64,000 nucleotides of DNA from Eopsaltria australis (lineage: Eukaryota; Chordata; Aves; Passeriformes; Petroicidae): the NCBI GenBank assembly GCA_034509425.1, contig JAVTVJ010000788.1, positions 649,001 to 713,000 of the forward strand, given 5' to 3'. The notes beneath the pieces are model-generated. The model was given only the letters and a program-made list of their open reading frames with translations, did no database searches and had not been told where the DNA came from. Of the stretch, positions 36,522-49,700 are shown one piece after another (within the stretch, counting starts at the first letter, position 1; each line of letters starts with the position of its first letter). The translations under genes were made by a program, and so were the position numbers.

Positions 36522-39500
36522 GTACAATTCTAGAAAAGCCTTGGAAATGGTAATTATTAATTAACTGAAACTCTTGTCATTTTCTATAAACCATTCCATA
36601 TACTGTTGTTTAGATTCTTACAGGAATATGAGCTACTATTTTTGTTCTTTTACCATTTGCTGGTGGCAGAGAGCATAATTTAAGATATGCATTTGAATTC
36701 CCAGAGATGTTATTGCCGTTATTACAGCAGTCTGTGCATCAGTATCACTTACTATGTCAGCAGAACTTTGAGGACATTGTTTGTCAAATAATGCTGCACA
36801 TCTTTGAAGAGTCACCTGCATTTTTGTGACTCCCTTAAAAATTGTGTAAGTTTAAGAAATTAGATGAAGTTATCTGGACAGGTTCCTATGCAAAAGGTAT
36901 ATGCAGAAGGGAACAAAACTGGAACAATTGTGTAGTTATGAAGAGGTTTCTGTGCTTTACCAGACAGAATAATTTTGTATGCACTGATATGGAAAAGAAA
37001 AAGGCCAGTTAGGGCAGGAGTTCAACAAGCACTGTGTTTTGATGGGTGACAAAGTGAACCAAGAAAATCAGCCCCTCATTTCATATTTCTTGTCAAAAAT
37101 ACCGTGCAAACAGGTAGTGATAAAAACATATTGCAACTGGATCTCTATTCTGTAAATTCATGCGTGTAAGTCAGTATGCATTAACCTTGTTTTGGTAAAA
37201 TTGCTGCTATTCTAAACATCTTGAGGACTTGATCCTCCTTTGTGGTAGACAACCATTACCTACTGAACTTAAAATTCAGCTTTTTATCTCCAATGCATAA
37301 AGTACAAGGATTGCCATTTACAGTATCACAACAGATCCCTAAATGCTGATACTTTGTGTCTGGCAGTGACCAATAGAGGATTTTTCTGTGACAAAGCATA
37401 GGAAAGAGGACAGGATCAGGCAGTTGAATGTTTGAGCAATCTGATATTTAGGATTTGGAATTTACTGAACCAAAGGTTGTATCCATGTGTTTGTATTTCA
37501 TAGTTTCTGGTACTCATCTACATGAAATCGTGAATCACTTTTGAACCCATGTTTGATATTTATCATAAGTAGTGGCAAAGCTTACAAAACCTTTTTCCAT
37601 TTGTTAATTTTTTTCCCCAGACTTTTTCCTGACCATCTCATTTGAGATCCCCATGTTTTGCACAGTAAGAATTGTGTTTTATACACCTTTATTCTATATT
37701 GTATGGTTGTCTTTCTTGAAGTCAAAGAGTCCTACTCAATCTGAGAGAAACTTTGATATCTTTAGTTCCCCCTGGATTCCTGTTGTAGAGAAAATGGAGA
37801 TTGTTCAAGATGTTATAGGTGCTTTCTCCTTTGTTGGAAAATGAAATTTAGACCAGAAGTCTTTCATAAAATAGCAGCAAGCAGATTTTACTTTGACTTT
37901 TTCTGGCCTTGTTCTGTTTTCATGCTGATGTGTGTTCATCTGTACATTCTGAGGAAGGACTTTTCCCTCATCTTTTTAGACTGAGTGTTTGCTGTAGGCC
38001 TGAGTATTCTAAGTTGGCTGGTGTCCATGTGTAAAAAACTTGTAGTCATTTATTTTTTAATTCTTGGGAGATGGTTTTTAGTTGTAAATAATTATGAGTG
38101 AAATTTGTAAGTTCATTTATTGTGGGAAGAAAAATCACTCTCCTACCTCAGTGTGTACAGTTTTTTGGTGAACAAAATGGACATCTTTAATTTAGTCAAA
38201 GAAATCTTCATGGATCAATTCCTGGCAAAAATTAGGAATAGTTTAAATAACTTAGTTTATACAGTCTTCCTTGTATGCAAAGAGAAGATCTGAAAGAAAT
38301 TAGTGAAAAGAATTCTTACATAAATTCTGTATGGTGGTAAGGACATTTTTGTTTATATACATACCAGAGAATTGATGTGCTTGTAGAGACATCCCCCTCC
38401 TGTTTATCTCCTATGTGCAGAGTACTTTTACAGACTAAGCAGCTGCTGAGTCACACTTTCACCAAGTGATTGACAGCCCTGTTTCTACTAAGAACTGGTA
38501 GATGTTCTCGCCTGCATATCAGGTGAGCAGTGTAACGCCCCTTACTTGGGAAATGAAAGCATGACACAGCATTATAACTGTCCTCATTGATAATGCTATA
38601 AGCAGCTGAGTGGAAATGTGTTTAGGCAGCCACGTAGGGCAAATCAAAATCTATCTGCATTAAATTATTTACTGGCAGTGATGATTCGCTATTAAAGAAA
38701 GCAATATAGTGGTATTCATTTCAATGTGCTGAACTAGCAGTTCTGCAGTGCAGTTATTCAGAGGAAATTTTGTCTGAATATATGAGTAGTAATAGATCTG
38801 AGAGAGACATGGAGCTCTCTGTTGGCAGTGTTTCCTGAGCTCAGAAAGATATGCACATAACTAGAGTAATTAAGTCAAAGCCTAAATAACCTACAATTTA
38901 TAATACCAATATATAACATGTATTGAATAGTTTGTGAGTCCAAAATAAAATACAAGGAGCCGTAAATATTGTCTTCCTCTTTAAAAATGTAGGAAGATTT
39001 TGTTGTGGAACCATAAATATGTTCAATACATTTATTTCCCCTTGGTGTATGATGTTTTAAATTGGCTTTTCTTTTAATGTTTAAGTGCATGCTTGGAGTA
39101 TGACAAGCAGAATCCAGTTTATTTTTACAGAAATATCTGCAGCTATTACTTCCTTTAAAATCCTTTAAGTAGTTAGTTAGTTTATGCTGGTGTTAGAACC
39201 AGAATTTTTCCATAAACAGCACAGCTCTTCATGTTTCATTTAGCCATTCTTTTGCGCTTTTTTTGTTAAATGTATAGGTATAATCTTTTAACAGAGATAG
39301 AAATTTACCTTTGTCCAATAACAATTTTACTGTCATTTGGCATGTAAATGCACATTTTTTGGAGGTTTATTGTGCTCCTGTGGTATTCCATAAACAGTTT
39401 TGTCATGGCATTCAGCAGGGAAGGAGTGATTGCACTTATTTGGTTGCTGCTGTGGAAGTGCTTATTATACCATTCTTCTGATGGCCTTCTTTGGATTGAA

Positions 39501-40123
39501 AGCAGATTATGGTATGATTCAGGTCATTTGGATTTTCTTGAGCCCATGAGTACCTCAGTTGCCATGAGACTTCACTGTGTGGGAAACTTACTCATCTGAA
39601 TAGTCAAATGGTCTTCATGTGCATGATTTTGTGCATGTACTATAGTTTTTGGACAACTAGATTTGATAGATCAAATATTGCTGTATTTGTGATGGAGTAA
39701 TCTGTGTTGAAATAATACCCCTGGAATTTGACACAGGATTTTGACATGCCACACTAAGAGACATTACACGTTCCTTGAGGTATGACATCAAAAAGTAACT
39801 ATAAATTGTACAAGCTATCTGAAGAATTAAAAAATACAGGTGCTTCTATAAATAACTAACATGTATCAAATACATAACAATGGGTTTTTTTTTAGTTTAA
39901 CTGGTGGCACATATGTGGAACAACATATATAACTGATAACTACCTCAAATTAGGAAATCCAGAAAATCCAGATCACATAGTCTCCATTTCATTCCACATA
40001 TAGTACACTGACTTGCACAGGTAAGCACATGCAGATAAGCTCAAGGAGGTGATACTGGCTTCTGTTAATGAATAAGGAAGCTACAGGAAGGAAGAGAATC
40101 CCTTAATCAGAAATTTAACATGA

Positions 40124-40169
40124 TTTAAAATATGGTTAAAATATGGTTAAAAAGTGGTTAAAATATAGT
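40124..40169. repeat. TTAAAATATGG minisatellite
   Basis: About four copies of an 11-bp AT-rich unit, the third altered to TTAAAAAGTGG. Confidence 0.8.
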
Positions 40170-43100
40170 TATTTTTAAGTAGGTGCACTAATTAATGTCA
40201 AAATAGATAATGTATTTAAAAATAGAAATATTGTTTTAGTGGAAGTTTGAAGTCAATTGTGGCTAGTGAATTCTATTATGATATACAATTTGTTCCTTTC
40301 TGTTCTGATTGCCAAGTTATTTTCAATGTCATGTTGGTTTACAGAATTCCTCAAGGTTGTGATCTGATTTGGTATGATTTTCTGGTTAACAGTTTGAAAT
40401 GGAATCTGAAGTGTTTCTCACAGAGAAACAAAATTGTTGAGATAACATAACAAAAAATTGCTATAGGATGAAAGAAATGTAGGTTAATTATCATATCAGT
40501 ACACTAGACATATCCATAATTTATATTTTTCCCCCAAACTTTAAATTCTTTATTTTAATACTGTTGGAATTGTACGTAACAAATACCATTTGTGGTCAAA
40601 TAGAAACTTGGTGACCCTGACTGTGACCAAAATGATCTCAGAAAGCATAAAAATTTAGAATGTTTTTCCTCTTACAGTTATATAGGACAATATCACTGTA
40701 GAGAGAATAACTGACCTCAGGAAAATAATGCAAACATGTAGAAAATTTAACAGAACTGACAGTGTTGCTTTTCCACCCCTCTCCATCTAGTTCCCCTACC
40801 TGCAGGCAAGTATTGTTTTGTTCTGTTGTTTTTTGTCTGCTTCACTTCTTGCATTCTGCTTCAGGTCCAGCACCCTTCGTCCTCAGATCAGATTGGCACA
40901 TTGCAAAAACCTTCATGATACAGAAAAACTGCTCTGTAGTTTTTGATTTTATGAAAAGTTTTGAAATGAACCTATAGGAAGGCTTGATTAAAAAGGTGAG
41001 GAGAGAGGTGGAGGAAGGCTTATTAGGAGTCACAGAGAGGCTAGAAATTCATCTAGAGACCAGATCATCACTTTGTTCACTAAATTTCCATTGAGATCCT
41101 GCCATGGACCCTGTACTGCAGTATGCCCTGGACTGAGTTCTCCTGCATGTGTATAATCTTGTTGCCAGTCACTAGTGCAAAATAGTTGTACACTACCTTC
41201 CCAAAAACTGAAGGAGCACTGAGTGTGAGTGACTGACACAAATCCCATTTGGGCTCATTATTCATGTATTCCCAATGACCCTTAAGATCTTTACAACACA
41301 GAATGGGCCGTACCTCTGCAAACCCCTTGTTCTGTCACTCCTTTGCTGTTGTAACAAAATCTCTCTGAGGTATGGGAGGAAGAAGCTCGGGGTAGAACCT
41401 GGGTTCTGACTGGCCATGAGCTAGTGTCAGAGTCAGGATATTGGCCCTTTGCTTGAGAGTTGCCTCCTATAAGAAACCTCCCTCTGTAGGTAAATGAGTG
41501 GTGAAATCTGTGTTTTGTACAAGCTGTAGCTGCCCTGCCCAGCTTTCTTGGGACTCCCATCCACACCCTGCCTGTTTAAGTTCATGTCTGGACATCCCAC
41601 TATTGCTTGTGTGGCTGTGTACGTGGATCTGCATCCAGCTCTGTCTCTTGCAGTGCGGATTTGCCGGCTGCCTTCCTGGTGGCCCCTTGAACCTACACTG
41701 TGGACTGCCTTGTATCCAGCCCTGTTTCCTGACTGCACCTTGAACTCACCTGATAGTCAGCCTTGGCCCTGGTGCTCTCCTGCAGGAACACCTGGCTGCA
41801 CCCCCTGGATGGACCATGGACCTAGTTCAGTACCTGTGCCCGGGTCTGTTGGTGAACTGTGACCCCGCCATCACCCTGGCCCTACCAGGGTGAGGGGCTG
41901 CCCTGGTGCTGGTGGCACTGGTGGTCTCTGCCTGCCTGTCTTGGGGCTCCCATAAGCTTCTAGCTCATATCCCTTGTGATAAAATGTATCTGTCTTGTTT
42001 CTTGATGGTGCCTAACTTCATTGACCATCTTGACCAAAGTATAGCCTCAGACCCAGCTTCTATGTATCTCTTCATGGTATATGAACATTTTTCACTCCTA
42101 GACAGGTGGTACAGCTTCAGGCTACCTGGCAGTATCTTTCATGACAACTTTCAGTACATGCAGCAGAAATAAATAGTTTTTTTCCCAAAATTTTATAGCA
42201 CTTCGAGATACCTTTTTGTACTGTAGGGATTTTATATTTACATAGTAATATGTTGCTCATAGTCAAAGAACTTCACCAAGGATTTGGCCCCATACCCTGC
42301 AATTATTAAGAGAAAGGTGTGTGACTCCCTCTGTGTGGAGTCACTACAAGCTTTTGCAGGTAAACAAAATACTCTCTTACTCAAGTCTTGCACTTGAAAA
42401 AAAATTAAGTAAGTCTGAAGCTCCAGATGATAAGGTAGTAGATTATGATGATCTGTTTTTGAATGCACACCTCAGTTAATAGTTTTCTATGTGAGCATCT
42501 AAACCCAGGATTGAGCAAACAGCCTTTGCATATTAAAGTATAGCTGTTAGTCTTTGCAAAAAATCATAAATCCACAAGCTAAAAGTATTGAAGAATAGTA
42601 AGGTGTTACATTAGTTTATAGAGTGAAAGACATGCCAGTATATTTATTGTAACACCTTATCTCAAGGGCTTTTCCCCTCTTATTATTGAATTAATAAAAC
42701 AGGGAGAATTCTGCTCCGATGAATTAAAAGTACTAAGCAAACACTTTCATTTTTAAAGCACATAGGGTTGGAGAGCTCTAAAACATTGTCTTATCAGATT
42801 TCATGCTTCTGTACACACCAACAGATAAATAAACACTACCATATGTAGATGATTGTTGCTGTATTAGACCACATAATTATTAAAAATATTTCAGTCCTAG
42901 AAGTTATAAATATTCTTTTTTTATAAGCCTGTAAAATGTATGCAGCTGCAGTAACCAATCTGTGATTCTTTTAAACTTTATCAGAACTTGTATGACTAAT
43001 TTAGCCTGTTATCTATCTGTGGATAATCATGTAGAAGCTAGGCACACAGGAATGCCAAGCAGATAATATAACTGGTAGTGTAAATCTGAGTGGGCAGGCA

Positions 43101-44898
43101 GTTGGATTTCCTTCAGTCAGTTCTTCCCAGCCACTGTCTTTGAAGCTGTAATCCTTCTGAGCGAAGCAAGGTCTCAGGTTCCAAACACACATTAATGTAA
43201 TGATAAGAAACTTGCTGTGGAAAGGTTGTGCTGCACTGGGGTGTTACTGCTCCCACAGCCAAACTGCCTGGGAAGTTTCCTCGTTTGTTTCAGTACTAAG
43301 TCAATGGCTTTCCAGGATAATTTTAAAAACAAGCTGTTTTGCATGAAATGCATAAAGAAAGCTCACACGTCTTTCATCACGTCATCTCTGGGCAGAGTAT
43401 CTTTCACTAAATGTGTGATCACAAACATCTGGTTACTCGTAACTGTTCTTGCAGCTGGGCTGAGTTGAGACACACAGTGTCTTCAGGGGTGAAAGTGACG
43501 GGAAGAGAAGATGGGATCTGCTTTACTTTTTTTATGGTTTGACTTCATTCAGTGGGGCATGTGCATCCTGACAATCTGTGAAGCCAGCAGGTTCTTCACA
43601 GGCATACAGATATTAGGATCAGGACCCAAGTTCATATTTTCTCATGCCCAGTGCTGGGTAAAACATTTTAAACTTATCTTTCTGATCAAATACTCAAATG
43701 CCAGTATTACCTTCTTTAAAACTACTAAAGCTGCAAGAGAGTGAAGGCTAAAAAACTCTTCATTTTCGTCTGACATATGAACAAGTGTTGCTTATGCCAG
43801 GCAGGATTAAAAGATAAAGGGTAAGAACTTTCAAATTTAAAATTATATTTTCTAATAATTTTCTTTTATTTCTATAATCAGATAGTGTTAAAACTGTGCC
43901 TAAATATACAGGCAAATAGTGTAAAAGTTTTCTGAGATGAGCTGACATAGGGTTTCATAATGACATGTGCATTCTTAAGTGTAGTGTTTCACTGTTCTCC
44001 AGGCCTATAAATAAAAAAAAATATGTAGGCAGTAAGTGATACTCTTATCTTTTTCATTTTATAAATCTCCTATTTCCAATGGAAATGAAACATTAAATAA
44101 CTAACCTTTGGTCTTTCTGTACTGCTTTGGATCTTTAGGATACTATATTATTGAAAAAGGTACTCCATATTTCAGATGTAGTAAATAGTTACCATGAAAT
44201 TCTAAATTTCTTAACATGCTTCAAGTTACACAGGAACTTGGTCAAACAATTAGTCATATATCCTTTTTTTTGTGCATATGCAAAATCTGAAATTCTAACT
44301 CCGGTGACTCTATTTTGGTGGTCCTTCCTTCCAAACATCCATCCCTCTCTCCCTCCTCTCTCCCTCCTTTCCTTCTATCTTTCCACCTGACTCAAACATA
44401 TTCTCCACTGTGTACGTCTTACAGACTTTTCTTTCAATGCCTAGCTTGAATGTTTATCAAAATCATATTGTAAAATTTGTTCTTCCCTCTTGCAAAGCAT
44501 GACAAACTCTTATGGGGTGGTTCTTTCATAAGATAACAGTTGTGTAAATGAGGTGCAGATCTTGACTAACATTGAATGCTATCATACAAGTGGTGCAAGG
44601 CAGAGTCCATACTGAGGCATATCTTCTGCTAAGAGACTTATTGCCTGTAGCTCATCACAGACTTTATTCCAAACTATCTGTGCAATCCTTCCTCTAAATC
44701 AAAAAGCCTGATTATGTTTTCCTGTGCATGTGCACGTGTGAATGAAATCAGTGATAGAGATGTTCTTTCTGTACAGGAGAAGTGCTTGACACAAGACTTT
44801 AACTTCTTTTCTTCTGCCAAATTTGACAATACCACGAAATATTTTCCCAAATAAAGACATAATTCGGTTAAAATCCTTGTTAGAATTTTATCTGGATG

Positions 44899-44902
<4 letters not shown>

Positions 44903-44929
<27 letters not shown>
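44903..44929 (+). repeat. A27 tract
   Basis: Twenty-seven uninterrupted A residues on the plus strand, preceded by GGATGAATT. No retroposed gene or signal is visible upstream. Confidence 0.95.
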
Positions 44930-44931
<2 letters not shown>

Positions 44932-45284
44932 GAACACTGAATCTGGAGTCCAAAGAGCAGACTCTGGTTAATTGAATGCATAAGGATCCAGTCTCCTTCC
45001 TTTGGTGGGTGGGTGGTGGTAAAAGAGTTATAATAATTAATCTGTTCTAATTCTGTAGCTAACATTCTTCAGTGGGAAAAAATGTTACTTTGAAGAATGA
45101 GGTGAACACTTTACCCTAAAGTGTTATGTCTGTGGAAGAAATAGTTGTTTTGCTAAAGCTTATTGATTCATTTTGTCTTGAAGCAAGTTCTTATAGGTCG
45201 TTACTATAGTATTCATATACAGCTGTCAGGCATTAACATAGTTATGAATGTTGTGAACAATTATCTTGCTACTGTTTACTCTTC

Positions 45285-45318
45285 TTTTTTTTTTTTTTAA
45301 TAACTAAAAAAAAAAAAA
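45285..45318. repeat. T14 / A13 inverted homopolymer pair
   Basis: Fourteen T residues, then AATAACT, then thirteen A residues. The pair can fold as a perfect hairpin with a 7-base loop. Confidence 0.9.
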
Positions 45319-45539
45319 TCTTTATTTTTTCCTAAGAAGTCATATTTCTGCTTTCTGCCTATTCCCACAGTTGGTGTAGACGTTTCCCTTTTCTCTTCTT
45401 AAATTTAGAGGTAGTAATTTTCAGTTGGGGAGTATTAGGTCAACTTAAACATACACTGAAAAAGAAGGCTCCAAATGTGCAGAAATATTTGTATTTTGCT
45501 TCCAGAGCAATTAAAAGATTTTATTGAAAGTTGCATTAA

Positions 45540-46320
45540 AGGAGTCATAGAAAACAGACAAAGTAGCTTTTGAAAGACATCTAGTTCATCTTCTGTTCTA
45601 AGGACATGGATGACTAAATCATTCTTGGCAGAGATTAGTCTGGTTCTCCCTTTGTTGTAATTTAAGTCCACTGTTGTCTGGTCTCTCTGCAGTCGCCTTT
45701 CGCACATCTGAAGACCATTATCATGTCTCCCCACAGTCTTCTCATTTGTAGGTGGTGAAGAGACTGGTCCTTTCGATGTTTCCCAGGCTCAGGGAGTTCT
45801 CCCTGTTTTCCTCTGTTCTTTCAACATTTGATTCCTGGCATAACTGGAAATAATGCTTCAGACTGAAGATAGTGCTCTATCTGCACAAAGTCCTTTTATT
45901 GACCCTTTCTGAGGATAATATTTACTTTTCTTGCAACCTTGTGACATTGCTGACATATGCTCTTCTGTGGCCTATTGACATCACTGATCCCATTTGTAGA
46001 ACTGCTATCCCTTCATCCCCGTGTTATATTTGTTCAGTCATTTATTCCCAAGTGCTGTGCTTTGGATTTGTCCACAGTGAAACACATTCCATTTGTTTAG
46101 TGACCACATGCATCTTATTTTAGTAATGCATCCTCTCTATTTCTTCAGTTTATCCTTCTGAACCCAAATCCTATGGTCTGCATAGGTCTCACAGCTTTTC
46201 CAAGCAGTGCATCCTTTGCAAAGCTGATATGGGTGCTATTAATTCCACTGTGCAAACCATTAACGAAAATACTGGAAGTGCTGTATCTGGGACCTGTACA
46301 GGACAATGTAATGGGTATGG
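45540..46320 (-). mobile_element. Old, diverged CR1-like LINE fragment
   Basis: The plus strand shows, in CR1 reverse-complement order, GTCATAGAAAACAGAC, then TCTCCCCACAGTCTTCTC, later GATTTGTCCACAGTG, then TTTGCAAAGCTGATATGG and CATTAACGAAAATACTGG. The last two match the CR1 region usually reading 'cagcaaact...attaatgaagat'. Divergence is high and both ends are approximate. Confidence 0.5.
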
Positions 46321-46693
46321 AATGTCCTGGCCAGTGACTCTTCATTGCTGCAGCTCACAGGTGTGGTGTGGACAGATGGTTTTTCTACTAATATGCCATG
46401 ACTTGAGCGAGCTCAAGTGAAATGGTGTCAAACCATCCAGATCTGGGGAGGTCTGGGTCTCTTCAACAGCAGTGCTGGTGAGGGTCCCCATAAAGCCCAA
46501 AGCCAAAATGTCAATTGCCTGAAGCATCAATGCCTCTTCCACAGAACCAGGAGAGTTATACTGGCTCCGGTCCCTCCATCTCTATTCTTGTGGATGTAGA
46601 AATCATCTCTATATAATCATACTAGAACTTTAAAAAAAATTCATAATTTTAACTGTTTTGTGAAAAATTAAATTGAGTTTGACCTAGTTTCTC

Positions 46694-46720
<27 letters not shown>
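46694..46720 (+). repeat. A27 tract
   Basis: Twenty-seven uninterrupted A residues beyond the end of the old CR1-like fragment, followed by GGCATTC. Confidence 0.95.
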
Positions 46721-46725
<5 letters not shown>

Positions 46726-49700
46726 TCTTAAGTGGGGTGGGGGGGAAGAAAGAAAGAGTTAGAAATATGAGCAGGAATTAGAAGTGTTGTTGGGACAAAC
46801 ATTCAGGAACTAGAGCTGTTGTAGTGCTCAGAGTAAACCATGGTGTGTAAGATTTCCCATTCACACAAAATCTTATTAATTTTCACTTTTGAAAGCATAG
46901 ATTTAATTTTCCCCCTCACTTAAATGCTATAAATGGCATGTTTCATTAGGAAATTGTATTTTTCTCAAAAAATACTGACAAGGAATTTTTTGCTTTTATC
47001 ACTGCTTCTCTATGAAAATAAGCCACCTAATATATTTCAGCTTCAGAGTAGGATTTTGTATTCCATGTGTTTTAAACTACATTTCTGTTACAGTTGTTTT
47101 TTTCAATAACTTCTAATAAATAGATACTATACAAGAATGGTCTTATGACAATATATTTTGTTGTGAAAACTGCCTTTCTATCTTAGAGCTTCCTGTAAAA
47201 TCTTTCCTTATCCAAACTTGTGATAAAGATGCACTTGCAGTTCTTGCTGACAATTATTGCACTCTTTTCCAAGGCCAGTTTCAAGAAAATATTTTGAGCT
47301 GTATGTGTACTTATCCTTTCTGTTATTCAGCTCAGCATATGAAACAGTAGAGATCCACAAGGAAACATTTTAATATGTTTTGCTCTCATCAGCCTTGAAA
47401 TTAGCTGCAGAATTAACATACACTTACACATAACTCCTTTGTTTTATGCATGGCATGACATTCCTGAGGCCAAACTCAGATTTTTGCAAGGGCTCTTTAT
47501 GAGTACTTGCTTATTTAATGGAAGCAAAATTACCAAATACCACACCTGCTATGTATTACATGGTTTCTAAAGTATAGCCCTGTATTTCCTTTGAAAGGGG
47601 TAAGGAATGGAAAAATTACTTTAAAAAATGATGTGTCAACCAGGTAATTTTCCCTTAAGATGCAATTGATTCATAGAGGCTGATTCTTGCTGCTTTGTTA
47701 CTCAGTGAACAACAATACAGCCTGATATAAAACATTGTTTTGCTTTATGTTGACATTCTTCTTGACTGAGTGACATTGCATTTGATCAGCATAATAAAAC
47801 CAGAATCATTCAATAGTATTTCGAACATCAGAATAATTAATAAGTGATTTTGGGCATAAAAAATACTGAGTGCTGGCACAGCCACAATTTGAATAGATTG
47901 ACCTGATTTAACTCAAGGTTTGCTCAATACTAGACTAGTCTGACAGAGAGCAAATGTAGTTACCAAATCAATGACATATGACCGCAACAGAAGCATATTT
48001 GATGGGAAAAGGAAATTGAGAAATCCAAGACAATAAGATAAGGCAGTGGTCTCTTCATGGTTTATTAAAGTTAGGAAATATGTAATCTAAGAGACTAACT
48101 TGCCCCATATTTTTGCAACTCTCTTTCAGAGCTGATATTTTGCATTTCAAGCAGTGTTGTTACTTGAAATGAAAAGTTGAAACTTAAATGAATATTTTCA
48201 TTTTTTTTTCACTTTGCGATACGTAACCCAAAGTTCAGATTTCTTTTTGTTGTTACTCTTTCATATTTTATCCCAAAACCCAGATACTGTTTGGGCTGGA
48301 ACATTCTTTTCTACTTGTTCTTGAGTACCAGGTGCTGTTGACGGACTGAAAAATGTGGATTAGTAGTAACTGAAGGGTTAGGCCTGGCTTTGTTAGCCCA
48401 TATGAGGCTAGCCCACCTATTTATGGCATTTGATAATGGGGTGAAAGGACTGACTTACACAGGCTTTTGTCACCTGCCTGCCACTTTCTTCCAGTTGCAA
48501 ATATTTATCCCCCTACCTACCTCCAGTCTCCATCAGAACTGAACGTCTGGTTGCTCACTAACATTATTACGTCAAAATGATTTGAGTGACTTTAAATCCT
48601 TCCTAGTGGGAGATTAAAAAACAAACAAACAAAAACCCTGAATCGAGTTTGACAGAACTGGGTTAGAGGAGGTTATGCATGCAGTGGCACCTCACCAGGG
48701 AAGGAGGCCTGAAAGAGCAGCTTGGGGAAGTCTGTGTGGGTAACCACTGACTCTGGATGTGCCACAGTCACAGAAGTTTGTCTGACAGGCCTTTCCTTAA
48801 ATCTAACCTCACCTTCAGTGCATTTTTCAGTTAAGAAAAAAGTGAGATGACAGTGGCATCAGTGAAATAGCAGCATCAAAACATCTAAAGGAACAAATAT
48901 TCCTAAGAAAAGGAGGAATTTTTTAGCTGTAATTTTTAGTCTTTGGGGTGGGAGGGATGAGTTTTTAACCTGTTTTCATGCCTGTGATTAACTTGTCTTT
49001 GGAAGTCACACCTACTGCTAAAATCATGGTGACTTCTCACCTTCCCTGAAGGTTTTATAGGAACTTGGAGCAGTTTTTCACACCTCTGCACAGCTGCTGC
49101 CTAGCCACTGGAGGGTATTTCTCAGGATGTGAGTCTGTGTTAATGCCAGATCAAGGAATTCTGGCACGTGCCTCTTCTGCTCATCTCTCATTCCTGCCCC
49201 TACACCACAATGTATTACCCTCTCCAGGCTTTCTCAAGACCCTTTCTGCAATTCACCTTCTCAAAAAGCCTTGATAAACAGCTCCATGAGGATTGCTGTG
49301 GGGGCAGCAAACTAGTGTGGTGAAAGAGGAGAAACCCAGGTTTCATTAAACTGGTTTTGCTGCAGAAGCCAGTGACAAGTGAAGCAACCACTGAGACAAT
49401 AACATCTAAAATTATTGTAGAATAAAGATGATAAAATGTTCTGTAAATTATTTGGAAGACTGAAGATGACTGGATACAGGTGGGACTTTTTTTTTTTTTC
49501 AACTTTTCAAAGAGAAATTATCTGAAAACATGCACATTTGTTATGCTTTCCAACACGGCAAAACAAGAGCAACCAAATTTTGTCTTTGACCTTCAGATCC
49601 AAAGAACACTGCTGTATGATGTATTAAATCTAATTATTGTGATCACTTGCATTTGAAATTTGCTACTTAGAAGCATAAGAAGTGAAGCATTGAATTAACA

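Larger units (their letters stand above)
34019..45284. other. Intergenic upstream of SLC38A2, no gene seen
   Basis: AT-rich with short frames. A GC-richer patch at about 41510-41960 has proline-, cysteine- and tryptophan-rich frames on the plus strand, but they look like composition and match no family I know. It may be an old LTR or repeat. Confidence 0.55.

Noticed and set aside
41498..41862. Cysteine- and tryptophan-rich plus-strand frames as a small secreted protein
   Set aside because: No signal peptide, splice context or known family; two overlapping frames look alike, which points to composition.
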